Shown: in pieces, positions 34,484 through 43,904 of the stretch
Position numbering within the stretch: position 1 is the first letter of the stretch
How the letters are laid out: the number at the start of each line of letters is the position of its first letter
DNA from: Gallionella sp.
GTDB lineage: Bacteria > Pseudomonadota > Gammaproteobacteria > Burkholderiales > Gallionellaceae
Reading direction: 5' to 3'
Length of the DNA stretch: 64,000 nucleotides
Assembly (NCBI GenBank): GCA_028687575.1
Contig: JAQTZW010000009.1
Location: 49,664-113,663 of the forward strand
Translations under genes and position numbers: made by a program
The notes under the pieces: model-generated
What the model saw: the letters and a program-made list of their open reading frames with translations, nothing else
Database searches by the model: none
Told to the model about the DNA's origin: nothing

Positions 34484-35674
34484 CGCAGGCTCTGCCCCTT
34501 TGGGAAACAGCACCCACAGCTGGCCGCGTTGCTTCATGCGCCCCGCCTGTAAACCCGCCTGATCGCCAAACCCCCAGAAGAAATCAGCACGCACCGCGCC
34601 GCGTATCGCCCCGCCGGTATCCTGCGCCAGCATCAGCCGGTTGAGCGGCGCATCCTGATTCGGATAAGTGGTGGACAAGAACACCGGCGCGCCCAGCGGG
34701 ATGGTGCGCGGATCTATCGCGATGCTGTATTCGCCGGTGAGCGGCACGCCCAGCGCGCCCAGCGGCGCAGACAGACTGCCGGGCAATTCCTTGAAGAATA
34801 CATAGCTGGGGTTCTGCTCCAGCAACGCGTCCAGTTTGTCGGGGTTTTTTGCGGCCCAGTTCTTGATGCCCTGCATCGAGGCCTGGTCGGCGGTGAGCTC
34901 GCCCATCTCGATCAGTTTCTTGCCGATGGAGACATAAGGGTGACCGTTCTGATCGGCGTAGCCGACCTTGACCAGACTGCCGTCAGGCAGCGCTATGCGC
35001 CCGGAACCCTGTATCTGCAGGAAGAACAGATCTATCGCGTCTTCTACCCAAAACAACACGCGGCCACGCACATCGCCCTTACCGCCATCTATCTCGGCAC
35101 GGCTGAAATACGGCACAATGCGCTTCCCTTCCAAACGTCCACGCAGCCGCATGCCCTTGAACTGCGGGTAAAGCTCGGCCATATCTATGGTCAGCAAATC
35201 GTCCGGTGCGGCATACAGCGGGTATTTGAAGCGCTCCGTTCTGACCCGGCTGCCGACCAGACGCGGCTCGTAGTAGCCAGTGATCAGCCCGTGCGAAGTT
35301 CCATCAGGATTAAATACTTGATAAGGAACGAAGTTTCCCTCAAAGAAGGCGCGCAGCGCGGCGTTGTCGGTTTGCGTCAGTTCTGCCGCGCGGGCACAGA
35401 CTGCCAGCCATTCAGGCTTGCTCTTCAAGCCGTGGCAACTTTGCTGGAACGCTGCCCAGCTCTGCTGCAAGTCCACCGTTTGCCAGTCTGGCAGCATCTC
35501 CCATTTGCTGACTGCGAACGGCGGCGCAGCAACTGGTACAGCGGGTGCAACCGCTGCGGGAACTGTAGCAGGGAGGCACGCAGGCGGCTTGGAAGGAGTG
35601 CCGCAGGCAGCCAGAAGCAGCGACAACAATGCCGCACGGAACGGATGACGAAAGAAAAAGCTAGTGCAGGACAC
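34475..35674 (-). CDS. mltA: Membrane-bound lytic murein transglycosylase A
   Basis: Outer-membrane lipoprotein that cleaves peptidoglycan glycan chains (399 residues). Signal peptide with lipobox LLAACG (cysteine near residue 24), a Pro/Ala linker, the MltA barrel domain (GLITGYYEPRLVGSR, ALPDGSLVKVGYADQNGHPYVSIGK) and the C-terminal 3D domain LMLAQDTGGAIRGAVRADFFWGFGDQAG with the catalytic aspartates. The start is GTG at 35674, overlapping the end of apaG by 14 bases. Co-oriented with apaG; ends overlapping a convergent gene. Confidence 0.94.
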   Translation of the reverse strand: MSCTSFFFRHPFRAALLSLLLAACGTPSKPPACLPATVPAAVAPAVPVAAPPFAVSKWEMLPDWQTVDLQQSWAAFQQSCHGLKSKPEWLAVCARAAELTQTDNAALRAFFEGNFVPYQVFNPDGTSHGLITGYYEPRLVGSRVRTERFKYPLYAAPDDLLTIDMAELYPQFKGMRLRGRLEGKRIVPYFSRAEIDGGKGDVRGRVLFWVEDAIDLFFLQIQGSGRIALPDGSLVKVGYADQNGHPYVSIGKKLIEMGELTADQASMQGIKNWAAKNPDKLDALLEQNPSYVFFKELPGSLSAPLGALGVPLTGEYSIAIDPRTIPLGAPVFLSTTYPNQDAPLNRLMLAQDTGGAIRGAVRADFFWGFGDQAGLQAGRMKQRGQLWVLFPKGAEPALD

Positions 35675-36044
35675 GCGGTACGCTCAGGACGAATTCCGGA
35701 ATGGCGACCTCGAACTCCTCGCCGTCCTCGCTGCGCATCAAGTAAGCACCGCGCATCGTGCCGACCTGCGTGGCCAGTAGCGTACCACTGCTGTATTCGA
35801 AACACTGGCCGGGCTGCAACAGCGGTTGCTCGCCGATCACGCCTTGCCCGCGCACTTCCTTGACATGGTGATAAGCGTCGGTGATGAGCCAGTGGCGACT
35901 GATAAGCCGGGCCGCCACCGTGCCGAGATTGGTGATGCTGATAGTGTAGGAAAACACGTAACGCTCGGCAGCCTCGTCGGACTGCTCCGCCTGATATTGC
36001 ACCTCGGTTTGAATGATGATGCCGTGCTGTGGGTTTTGTTCCAT
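35661..36044 (-). CDS. apaG: ApaG (Co2+/Mg2+ efflux-associated) protein
   Basis: Small fibronectin-III-like protein (127 residues) named in E. coli for its operon with apaH; mutants show altered cobalt/magnesium handling but the biochemical role is unclear. Identified by VFSYTISITNLGTVAARLISRHWLITDA and RGQGVIGEQPLLQPGQCFEYSSGTLL plus GTMRGAYLM (each part family-typical). The frame extends to 36080, but the ATG at 36044 (MEQNPQHGI) fits family length. Upstream of mltA, and divergent from ilvA with about 100 bases between starts. Confidence 0.94.
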   Translation of the reverse strand: MEQNPQHGIIIQTEVQYQAEQSDEAAERYVFSYTISITNLGTVAARLISRHWLITDAYHHVKEVRGQGVIGEQPLLQPGQCFEYSSGTLLATQVGTMRGAYLMRSEDGEEFEVAIPEFVLSVPRVLH

Positions 36045-36145
36045 GGGCGGCATTTGAACCGATTTCAGGCGGCATCGCAAGGGACAAGGCGACCTTTTAT
36101 GCTAATCTTCGCGCCTGAAAAATCCCTGAACCAGAACGATTTGCC

Positions 36146-37654
36146 ATGAACGGTTACCTCAAACGCATCCTCAATGCCCGCGTCTATGACGTGGCGATTG
36201 AAACCCCGCTGGAAGTCGCGCCCAACCTTTCGGCTCGCACCGGCAACACCGTGCTGCTCAAACGCGAAGACATGCAGCCGGTGTTCTCCTTCAAGCTGCG
36301 GGGCGCCTACAACAAGATGGCACAACTCACCCCCGAACAACTCAAGCGCGGCGTGATCGCCGCCTCGGCGGGTAACCACGCGCAGGGCGTGGCACTGTCG
36401 GCACACAAATTGGGCTGCAAGGCCATCATCGTGATGCCCACCACCACCCCGCAGATCAAGATTCAGGCGGTGGCGAGCCGGGGCGCAAAAGTGGTGCTGC
36501 ACGGCGACTCATATTCCGACGCCTACACCCACGCGCTGGAACTGGAACAGCAGAACGGCATGACCTTCGTCCACCCCTACGACGACCCGGACGTAATCGC
36601 CGGACAAGGCACCATAGGCATGGAGATCCTGCGTCAGCACACTCAGCCGATACACGCCATCTTCTGCGCCATCGGCGGCGGCGGGCTGATTTCCGGCGTG
36701 GCCGCCTACGTCAAATCGCTGCGCCCGGACATCAAGATCATCGGCGTTCAGCCAGTGGATTCCGATGCGATGGCGCGCTCCATCAAGGCCAGAAAACGCG
36801 TCACGCTGGAGCATGTCGGGCTGTTCGCGGACGGCGTGGCAGTCAAACAGGTCGGCGTGGAGACGCTGCGACTGTGCCGCAAACTGGTGGACGAAATCAT
36901 TCTGGTGGACACCGACGCAACCTGCGCGGCACTGAAGGATGTGTTCGAGGACACCCGCTCGATACTGGAACCCGCCGGCGCGCTGGCAATCGCCGGTGCC
37001 AAGCAATACGCCGAGCGCGAAGGCATCAGGGGTGAGACCTTGGTCGCCGTTGCCTGCGGGGCAAACATGAATTTCGACCGGCTGCGCTTTGTCGCGGAAC
37101 GTGCCGAGATCGGCGAGCGGCGCGAATCCATCCTGGCCGTGACCATTCCCGAAACACCGGGCAGCTTCCGCAAATTCTGCACTTTGCTGGGCAAACGCAA
37201 CATCACCGAATTCAATTACCGCTTCGCTGACCCAAAAGCCGCACGCGTATTCGTCGGCATTCAAGTGCGCGACCAGGCCGAGACCGGCGAACTGGTGGAG
37301 AAGCTGCAAAGCCACAATCTGCCGACGCTGGACCTTTCCGACAATGAAATGGCCAAGTTGCACCTGCGCCATCTGGTCGGCGGTCACGCGCCCAAGGTCA
37401 GCGATGAGATTCTGTTTCGCTTCGAATTCCCCGACCGCCCCGGCGCGCTGATGCAGTTCCTCAACAAGATGAACCACAGCTGGAACATCAGCCTGTTCCA
37501 CTACCGCAACCACGGCGCGGACTATGGTCGCGTGCTGATTGGCATGCAGGTGCCGCATCACGATAAACAGGCATTCGGCGAATTCCTCGACACGCTGGGT
37601 TACCACTATTGGGACGAAAGCGACAACCCGGCTTACCAGTTGTTTCTGGGTTAG
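36146..37654 (+). CDS. ilvA: Threonine ammonia-lyase, biosynthetic
   Basis: PLP enzyme converting threonine to 2-oxobutanoate, the first step to isoleucine; feedback-inhibited through its regulatory domains. 502 residues. PLP-lysine in FSFKLRGAYNKM near residue 50, SAGNHAQGVALSAHKLG near 75, the glycine-rich phosphate loop IGGGGLISGVAAYVKS near 178. Two C-terminal ACT-like threonine-dehydratase domains (about 325-400 and 420-495: ESILAVTIPETPGSFRKFC, FRFEFPDRPGALMQFL). Complete, biosynthetic type. Followed after 22 bases by the 5-formyl-THF cyclo-ligase gene. Confidence 0.97.
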   Translation: MNGYLKRILNARVYDVAIETPLEVAPNLSARTGNTVLLKREDMQPVFSFKLRGAYNKMAQLTPEQLKRGVIAASAGNHAQGVALSAHKLGCKAIIVMPTTTPQIKIQAVASRGAKVVLHGDSYSDAYTHALELEQQNGMTFVHPYDDPDVIAGQGTIGMEILRQHTQPIHAIFCAIGGGGLISGVAAYVKSLRPDIKIIGVQPVDSDAMARSIKARKRVTLEHVGLFADGVAVKQVGVETLRLCRKLVDEIILVDTDATCAALKDVFEDTRSILEPAGALAIAGAKQYAEREGIRGETLVAVACGANMNFDRLRFVAERAEIGERRESILAVTIPETPGSFRKFCTLLGKRNITEFNYRFADPKAARVFVGIQVRDQAETGELVEKLQSHNLPTLDLSDNEMAKLHLRHLVGGHAPKVSDEILFRFEFPDRPGALMQFLNKMNHSWNISLFHYRNHGADYGRVLIGMQVPHHDKQAFGEFLDTLGYHYWDESDNPAYQLFLG

Positions 37655-37676
37655 CTCACCTGCCGCCCCGCCCGCC

Positions 37677-38279
37677 ATGACGCTTTCCAGCGAAAAAAAA
37701 TCCATCCGCCAAGGCATCCTTGCCATGCGCGGAGAGATTTCAGCCGACCTGCGCGCAGGCCACAATGCGACAATCACCGCACGACTGCTGAATTTGCCCG
37801 AATATCGTGATGCCCGCACCGTGCTCGGCTACATGAATTTCGGCAGCGAATACGCCAGCGAGCAATGGGTGGCGCAGGCGCTGACCGAAGGCAAGCGGAT
37901 GGTGCTGCCCAAGGTGAACCACCACACCAACCTGCTCGATCTGTACCTGGTGGACGACCCGGAAACCCAGCTGGGAACAGGCCTCTGGGGTATCCGCGAA
38001 CCGCTCGTGGAACGCTGCGAACGGCTAACGGTAATAAATGAGGTAGAATTCGCGCTGTTGCCCGGCGTGGGGTTCACTCGGGATGGCGCGCGGCTCGGCT
38101 ATGGCGGCGGTTATTACGACAAGCTGCTGGCCAGCATGACACACCGCCCCGCACTGGTCGCCGCCGCCTATGCGCTGCAAATCATGGCCTGGCTGCCGCA
38201 GGAAGCGACCGATGTCAAAGTGGCACAGATCGTCACCGAGGCTGAAACGATAGCGTGTTATGCAACAGGGAATCCGTGA
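37677..38279 (+). CDS. 5-formyltetrahydrofolate cyclo-ligase
   Basis: Converts 5-formyl-THF to 5,10-methenyl-THF with ATP. 200 residues from the ATG at 37677; the frame is open upstream within ilvA but unrelated to the family. Recognisable by KKSIRQGILAMRGEI near the start, the MNFGSEYASEQW segment, and the diagnostic LLPGVGFTRDGARLGYGGGYYDKLLA near residue 135. The same gene is often found by the 6S RNA (ssrS); no 6S structure was recognised here, as ilvA lies directly upstream. aceE follows after about 40 bases. Confidence 0.94.
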   Translation: MTLSSEKKSIRQGILAMRGEISADLRAGHNATITARLLNLPEYRDARTVLGYMNFGSEYASEQWVAQALTEGKRMVLPKVNHHTNLLDLYLVDDPETQLGTGLWGIREPLVERCERLTVINEVEFALLPGVGFTRDGARLGYGGGYYDKLLASMTHRPALVAAAYALQIMAWLPQEATDVKVAQIVTEAETIACYATGNP

Positions 38280-38320
38280 GATTCCACAAGAACAACCCAG
38301 CAAGTTTAGAAAGTGAAAAA

Positions 38321-40972
38321 ATGGCTAACCTACCTGATTATGATCCGCAAGAAACCCAAGAGTGGCTGGATGCACTCGAATCGGTACTGAAAAATGAAGG
38401 CGCCGAACGCGCCAATTTCCTGCTCGGTCAATTGATAGACAAGGCGCGCAACTCTGGCGCAGGCGTTCCATTTAGCGCCACCACGCCGTATTGCAACACC
38501 CTCGCACTGGGCGACGAAGAGCGCTCCAGCGGCAACAAGGAGCTGGAACACCGCATCCGTGCGCTGACGCGCTGGAACGCAATGGCGCTGATTTTGAACG
38601 CCAACCGCGACTCGTCCGAACTGGGCGGCCACATCGCCAGCTTCGCCTCTGCCGCGACGCTGTACGACGTAGCGTTCAACCATTTCTTCCACGGCAAGAC
38701 CGACAACCACGGCGGTGACTTGGTGTATTTCCAGGGCCACTCCTCGCCCGGCGTCTATGCCCGCGCTTTCCTCGAAGGCCGCATCTCCGAAGAGACCATG
38801 TACAAGTTCCGTCAGGAAACCGGCGCAGACGGTCTGTCGTCGTACCCGCATCCCTGGCTGATGCCGGATTTCTGGCAGTTCCCCACCGTTTCCATGGGTC
38901 TGGGCCCGCTGATGGCGATCTATCAGGCACGCTTCATGCGCTACATGGAACATCGCGGCATGATCAAGACCGAAGGCCGCAAGGTCTGGGCTTACCTGGG
39001 CGACGGCGAGACCGACGAGCCGGAATCGCTGGGCGCGATCTCGATGGCGGGCCGCGAGAAGCTGGACAACCTGATCTTCGTCATCAACTGCAACCTGCAA
39101 CGCCTGGACGGTCCGGTGCGCGGCAACGGCAAGATCATCCAGGAACTGGAAGGCGTGTTCCGTGGCGCCGGCTGGAACGTCATCAAAGTGGTGTGGGGCG
39201 GCCGCTGGGACCGTTTGTTCGCCAAGGACAAGAACGGTCTGCTGCAAAAACGCATGCAGGAAGTGGTGGACGGCGAATACCAGACCTACAAGTCCAAGAA
39301 CGGCGCGTATGTGCGCGAGCACTTCTTCGGCAAATATCCCGAGTTGCTGGAGATGGTCGCCGACATGTCGGACGAGGAGATATGGCATCTGAACCGTGGC
39401 GGCCATGACCCGCACAAAGTCTATGCGGCCTACGCGGCAGCCACCAAGCACACCGGTCAACCGACCGTGGTCCTGGCCAAGACCGTCAAGGGTTACGGCA
39501 TGGGCGAAGCGGGTGAGGCGCAAAACATCACTCACCAGCAGAAAAAAATCGCCAAGCAGGTCTTGCTGGCATTCCGCGACCGCTTCCATCTGCCGCTGAC
39601 CGACGATGAAGTCATCAGCCTGAAGTTCTATCGCCCGGCGGAAGACAGTCAGGAGATGAAGTATCTCAAGCAACGCGTGGCCGAGATGGGCTCCGTGCCG
39701 GCACGGAATCCAAGTAAGGAAGCCTTGCAAATCCCGGCGCTCGACACCTTTGCCTCGCTGCTGCAAGGCACCGAAGACCGCGAGATCTCCACCACCATGG
39801 CATTCGTGCGCATGTTGGGCATGCTGGTCAAGGACAAGAATATCGGCAAGCAGGTCGTGCCCATCGTGCCGGACGAGTCCCGCACCTTCGGCATGGAAGG
39901 CATGTTCCGCCAATTGGGCATCTTCTCTCAGGTGGGTCAGCTTTACACCCCGCAGGATGCCGACCAGCTGATGTTCTACAAGGAAGACAAAACGGGTCAG
40001 ATTTTGCAGGAAGGCATCAACGAGGCCGGCGCGATGTCGTCGTGGATCTCGGCGGCCACCGCCTATGCCAACCACGGCAAGGCGATGCTGCCGTTCTACA
40101 TCTACTATTCGATGTTCGGCTTCCAGCGTATCGGCGACCTGGCTTGGGCGGCAGGCGATCTGCGCGCCCGTGGTTTCCTGGTCGGCGGCACCGCGGGCCG
40201 CACCACACTGAACGGCGAAGGTTTGCAACACGAAGACGGCCACAGCCACCTCATGTCGGCGACCATCCCGAACTGCGTCTCCTACGACCCGACCTTCGCC
40301 TACGAGCTTGCGGTCATCGTCCATGACGGCATGCGCCGCATGTATGTCGAACAGGAAGACGTGTTCTATTACCTGACCGTGATGAACGAGAACTACGCCC
40401 ACCCGGCCATGCCGGCAGGCACCGAAGCAGGCATCCTGAAAGGCATGTACCTCTTCCGTGAAGGCAAGCAGGCCGCCAACAAGGTACAGCTGATGGGCAG
40501 CGGCACAATCCTGCGCGAAGTGATCGCCGCCGCCGAACTGCTGGAGCAGGATTTCGCCGTCTCTTCCGACATCTGGAGCGTCACCAGCTTCACCGAGCTG
40601 CGCCGCGACGGTCTGGATTGCGAACGCTGGAACATGCTGCACCCCGAAGACGCACCGCGCACCAGCCACGTCGAACAGTGCATGGCTGGCCGTAGCGGCC
40701 CGGTGATCGCCGCGACCGACTACATGCGTTCGTTCGCCGACCAGATTCGCGGCTTCCTGCCGGGGCATTTCAAGGTATTGGGTACAGACGGTTATGGCCG
40801 CTCCGACACGCGCAAGAAACTGCGTCAGTTCTTCGAGGTGGATCGCCACTTCGTCGCCGTTGCCGCTCTGAAGGCACTGGCGGACGAGGGCAAGATCGCC
40901 GCTTCCGAAGTGAGCCGCGCGATCAAGCTGTACAACATCAATCCGGATAAAGCCAACCCAACGACGGTTTAA
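38321..40972 (+). CDS. aceE: Pyruvate dehydrogenase E1 component (homodimeric)
   Basis: Thiamine-diphosphate subunit that decarboxylates pyruvate and acetylates the lipoyl group of AceF. 883 residues, the homodimeric alpha2 type. The ThDP motif is GDGETDEPESLGAISMAGREKLDN, with the NLQRLDGPVRGNGKI continuation (near residue 230-270); VPIVPDESRTFGMEGMFRQ and GGTAGRTTLNGEGLQHEDGHSHL further on are typical of AceE. The start is the ATG at 38321 (MANLPDYDPQETQEWLDALE); the frame is open further upstream. Followed by aceF at 38 bases; E3 (lpd) is not adjacent. Confidence 0.97.
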   Translation: MANLPDYDPQETQEWLDALESVLKNEGAERANFLLGQLIDKARNSGAGVPFSATTPYCNTLALGDEERSSGNKELEHRIRALTRWNAMALILNANRDSSELGGHIASFASAATLYDVAFNHFFHGKTDNHGGDLVYFQGHSSPGVYARAFLEGRISEETMYKFRQETGADGLSSYPHPWLMPDFWQFPTVSMGLGPLMAIYQARFMRYMEHRGMIKTEGRKVWAYLGDGETDEPESLGAISMAGREKLDNLIFVINCNLQRLDGPVRGNGKIIQELEGVFRGAGWNVIKVVWGGRWDRLFAKDKNGLLQKRMQEVVDGEYQTYKSKNGAYVREHFFGKYPELLEMVADMSDEEIWHLNRGGHDPHKVYAAYAAATKHTGQPTVVLAKTVKGYGMGEAGEAQNITHQQKKIAKQVLLAFRDRFHLPLTDDEVISLKFYRPAEDSQEMKYLKQRVAEMGSVPARNPSKEALQIPALDTFASLLQGTEDREISTTMAFVRMLGMLVKDKNIGKQVVPIVPDESRTFGMEGMFRQLGIFSQVGQLYTPQDADQLMFYKEDKTGQILQEGINEAGAMSSWISAATAYANHGKAMLPFYIYYSMFGFQRIGDLAWAAGDLRARGFLVGGTAGRTTLNGEGLQHEDGHSHLMSATIPNCVSYDPTFAYELAVIVHDGMRRMYVEQEDVFYYLTVMNENYAHPAMPAGTEAGILKGMYLFREGKQAANKVQLMGSGTILREVIAAAELLEQDFAVSSDIWSVTSFTELRRDGLDCERWNMLHPEDAPRTSHVEQCMAGRSGPVIAATDYMRSFADQIRGFLPGHFKVLGTDGYGRSDTRKKLRQFFEVDRHFVAVAALKALADEGKIAASEVSRAIKLYNINPDKANPTTV

Positions 40973-41010
40973 GTTCCGGAATAACAAAGGGTTAAGCAAG
41001 GAGATTCACT

Positions 41011-42315
41011 GTGGCAGAAATCAAACAGGTATTGGTGCCGGACATCGGCGACTACAAGGGTGTGAACGTCATCGAGGTGATGGTCAAAGTCGGCGACACG
41101 ATCAGCGCCGAAGACACGCTGCTGACGCTGGAAACCGACAAGGCGGCGATGGATGTGCCCTCGCCCTACGCCGGCGTGGTCAAGGAACTGCATGTCGAGA
41201 TCGGCAACAAGGTCTCCCAGGGTTCGCTGATTCTGGTGATGGAATGCGCCGATGCGGCAGGCAATAGCGCCGCTACAGCGCCCGCGCCCGCAGCGGCCGC
41301 TCCTGCTGCCGCACCCGCTCAGGCGGCACCCGCCCCTGCTGTTTCCACACCAGCCCCGGCTGCCGCACAACCAGTTGCCGCCACAGCCGACGCACAGCCC
41401 GCATCGGGTGCCGCCCACGCCAGCCCCGCCGTCCGCCGTTTCGCCCGCGAACTGGGCGTCAATCTGGGACAGGTCAAGGGTTCCGGCGAAAAAGGTCGCG
41501 TCACCAAGGAAGACGTGCAGAACTTCGTCAAGTCGGCGCTCACCGAGCCGCGCGCCGCTGCTGGCGGCAACGGCGGCTTGCAGGTGCTGGCCAATCCGGT
41601 GGTGGATTTTGCCAAGTTCGGCGCGATCGAGACCCAACCGCTGTCGCGCATCCAGAAGCTCTCCGGCGCGAACCTGCACCGCAATTGGGTGACCATCCCG
41701 CACGTGACGCAATTCGACGAGGCCGACATCACCGAGATGGAGGCATTCCGCAAACAGCTGGGCGCGGAATACGCCAAGAAGGACATCAAGATCACCCCGC
41801 TGGCTTTCCTGCTCAAGGCTGCTGCTGCGGCGTTACAGACTTACCCACGTTTCAACGCTTCGCTGGATGCCAGTGGTGAGAACCTCATCCTCAAGCAGTA
41901 CATCCACATCGGCGTGGCGGTGGATACGCCCGACGGACTGGTGGTGCCGGTGATCCGCGACGTGGACCAGAAAGGCATCGTGCAACTGGCCCGTGAACTG
42001 GGCGAGATTAGCGCTAAGGCGCGTGACAAGAAGATCACCGCCGCCGACATGCAAGGCGGCTGCTTCACCATCTCCAGCCTGGGTGGCATCGGCGGCACGG
42101 CGTTCACGCCCATCATCAATGCACCGGAAGTCGCCATCCTCGGCGTGTCGCGCTCCAGCATGAAGCCGGTTTATCAGGACGGCCAGTTCGTGCCGCGCCT
42201 GATGCTGCCGCTGTCAGTGTCCTACGACCACCGCGTGATAGACGGCGCAGCGGCAGCACGCTTCACCGCCCATCTGGCCAAAGTGCTGAGCGATCTGCGC
42301 CGTCTGGCCTTGTAA
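41011..42315 (+). CDS. aceF: Dihydrolipoyl acetyltransferase (pyruvate dehydrogenase E2)
   Basis: Core of the pyruvate dehydrogenase complex (434 residues). One lipoyl domain (about 3-77) with the lipoylated lysine in [16 protein letters not shown]; an Ala/Pro-rich flexible linker (85-140); a peripheral-subunit-binding domain (about 140-175, [22 protein letters not shown]); and the catalytic domain with [17 protein letters not shown] near the C-terminus. Many proteobacterial AceF have two or three lipoyl domains; this has one. It starts with GTG at 41011 behind AAGGAG. The reading frame ends three bases before the nadD TTG start. Confidence 0.96.
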   Translation: MAEIKQVLVPDIGDYKGVNVIEVMVKVGDTISAEDTLLTLETDKAAMDVPSPYAGVVKELHVEIGNKVSQGSLILVMECADAAGNSAATAPAPAAAAPAAAPAQAAPAPAVSTPAPAAAQPVAATADAQPASGAAHASPAVRRFARELGVNLGQVKGSGEKGRVTKEDVQNFVKSALTEPRAAAGGNGGLQVLANPVVDFAKFGAIETQPLSRIQKLSGANLHRNWVTIPHVTQFDEADITEMEAFRKQLGAEYAKKDIKITPLAFLLKAAAAALQTYPRFNASLDASGENLILKQYIHIGVAVDTPDGLVVPVIRDVDQKGIVQLARELGEISAKARDKKITAADMQGGCFTISSLGGIGGTAFTPIINAPEVAILGVSRSSMKPVYQDGQFVPRLMLPLSVSYDHRVIDGAAAARFTAHLAKVLSDLRRLAL

Positions 42316-42318
42316 GCG

Positions 42319-42972
42319 TTGAAACCCATCGGCATCCTCGGCGGCACGTTCGACCCTATCCATTACGGTCATCTGCGCCTTGCCGAGGAGATGCTGGAAC
42401 TGGCAGGCTTGCAGCAGATTCGCTTCTTCCCCGCCGGCAATCCGCCGCATCGTGTATGCCCGCAAGTCTCTGCAGCCGACCGCTCGGCAATGGTGCAACT
42501 GGCGATAGCCGACCATGCCGCCTTCGTACTGGACGAGCGTGAAGTACTACGCAATACCAAGAGTTTCACCGTACACACCCTGCGGGAACTGCGCGCTGAA
42601 CTGGGCGAAGAACAACCGCTATGCCTGCTGATGGGCGGAGATGCTTTTTTGCAACTGCATACCTGGCACGAATGGGAAAGCCTGCTGGGCCTGGCGCATG
42701 TCGTGGTAGGTTACCGCCCCGGCTATACGCTGGAAGAACGCATCCATCAGGCACCGGCCAGGTTGCGGGAACACTATCTGGAACGCTTGTGCAGCGTGGA
42801 CTACCTGTCGCAACACGCCGCCGGGGGCATCGCCGAATTGGCGATTCCCAAGCTGGAGATCTCGGCCACACTGATACGCAGCCGGGTAGCGGAAAAGCGC
42901 ACTATTCGCTACCTGTTGCCACCATCGGTCGCCAACTACATTTACCAACACAACTTATACGTCCCATGTTAA
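42319..42972 (+). CDS. nadD: Nicotinate-nucleotide adenylyltransferase
   Basis: NAD biosynthesis: adenylates nicotinate mononucleotide. 217 residues. IGILGGTFDPIHYGHLRLAEEM holds the nucleotidyltransferase (T/H)xGH motif; LLMGGDAFLQLHTWHEWESLL and the C-terminal ISATLIRSRVAEKRTIRYLLPPSVANYI motif (SATxIR) are diagnostic. The start must be TTG at 42319 because an in-frame stop (the aceF TAA) lies just upstream and no ATG precedes GGTFDP. It overlaps rsfS by 7 bases. Confidence 0.96.
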   Translation: MKPIGILGGTFDPIHYGHLRLAEEMLELAGLQQIRFFPAGNPPHRVCPQVSAADRSAMVQLAIADHAAFVLDEREVLRNTKSFTVHTLRELRAELGEEQPLCLLMGGDAFLQLHTWHEWESLLGLAHVVVGYRPGYTLEERIHQAPARLREHYLERLCSVDYLSQHAAGGIAELAIPKLEISATLIRSRVAEKRTIRYLLPPSVANYIYQHNLYVPC

Positions 42973-43328
42973 ATCTCGAAGAAAAAACCAAAGCCATCAT
43001 CTCCGCCCTTGAGGACATCAAGGCGACCGACATCACCGTACTGGACACCAGCAAACACAGCACGCTGTTCGACCGCATGATCATCGCCAGCGCCACCTCC
43101 ACCCGCCAGACCCGCGCGATTGCCGACAACGTATCGGTCAAACTCAAGGAACTGGGCGAAGAGGTATGTGGTCGTGAAGGTGACGACGATTCCGACTGGG
43201 TGCTGGTAGACCTGGGCGATGTGCTGGTGCACGTGATGCAACACGCCGCGCGCGAGTATTACAACCTCGAAGAGCTGTGGAGCAAGGCGCAGGCGATACG
43301 CCCGAAATTAGCCAAGACGCCCGGCTGA
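42966..43328 (+). CDS. rsfS: Ribosomal silencing factor RsfS
   Basis: Binds L14 on the 50S subunit and blocks joining of the 30S subunit during starvation. 120 residues starting at the ATG 42966 inside the end of nadD. The motifs [34 protein letters not shown] (in overlapping parts), [24 protein letters not shown] and [11 protein letters not shown] are typical. Sits in the conserved nadD-rsfS-rlmH order, with rlmH starting 2 bases after its stop. Confidence 0.96.
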   Translation: MLNLEEKTKAIISALEDIKATDITVLDTSKHSTLFDRMIIASATSTRQTRAIADNVSVKLKELGEEVCGREGDDDSDWVLVDLGDVLVHVMQHAAREYYNLEELWSKAQAIRPKLAKTPG

Positions 43329-43330
43329 CC

Positions 43331-43801
43331 ATGAGGCTGCTCATCGTAACCGTCGGGCACAAAATGCCCGACTGGATCACGACAGGCTACAACGAATATG
43401 CCAAGCGCATGCCGCGCGAAGCGAAGCTGGAGCTGCTGGAGATCAAGCCCGAACCACGCACCACCGGCAAGAACACCCAGCAGATCATGGAGGCGGAAGC
43501 CCAGCGCATCCTGACCGCGCTACCGCAGCACTGCCGGCGCATCGCGCTGGACGAGCGCGGCGCACAGCCCACCACCAAACAGCTTGCCGCACAGATGCAG
43601 GACTGGATGAGCGAAGGCCGCGATGTCGCATTCATCATCGGTGGTGCGGACGGCCTGCATGACTCGGTCAAGCAAAATGCCCAGCAACTGATGGCGCTGT
43701 CCGCCTTTACGCTGCCTCATGCGTTTGTCCGGGTGCTGCTCGCCGAACAGCTGTATCGCGCCTACAGCGTGATGCACAATCATCCGTATCACCGGGAATG
43801 A
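43331..43801 (+). CDS. rlmH: 23S rRNA (pseudouridine1915-N3)-methyltransferase RlmH
   Basis: SPOUT methyltransferase acting on pseudouridine 1915 of helix 69 in the assembled ribosome. 156 residues: [26 protein letters not shown] at the N-terminus, [14 protein letters not shown], the SAM-binding [13 protein letters not shown] near residue 105 and the C-terminal [21 protein letters not shown]. Start at ATG 43331, two bases after the rsfS stop. Followed by a structured 103-base spacer before maf. Confidence 0.97.
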   Translation: MRLLIVTVGHKMPDWITTGYNEYAKRMPREAKLELLEIKPEPRTTGKNTQQIMEAEAQRILTALPQHCRRIALDERGAQPTTKQLAAQMQDWMSEGRDVAFIIGGADGLHDSVKQNAQQLMALSAFTLPHAFVRVLLAEQLYRAYSVMHNHPYHRE

Positions 43802-43812
43802 TGTGAAGGGGA

Positions 43813-43880
43813 AAGGGGGAAGGGTATTACCCGTACGCGCCGTTACCCTTGAGCAGCGAAGCTGCGATCCCTTCCCCCTT
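43813..43880. repeat. Purine/pyrimidine inverted repeat enclosing a small hairpin
   Basis: A 12-bp perfect inverted repeat, AAGGGGGAAGGG at 43813-43824 and its complement at 43869-43880, encloses a further GCAGC-GAA-GCTGC hairpin at 43853-43865 and a GGGTATTACCC palindrome. It fills the rlmH-maf spacer. No T-tract follows. Could be a REP-like element or a regulatory structure ahead of maf. Confidence 0.5.
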
Positions 43881-43904
43881 CTCTCTTCCCAATAAAGGTT
43901 ACAA

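Noticed and set aside
38330..40999. Very long open frame antisense to aceE
   Set aside because: It mirrors the coding frame of an unmistakable AceE; the antisense translation is rich in His/Arg/Gln with no recognisable motifs, typical of a shadow frame in GC-rich DNA.
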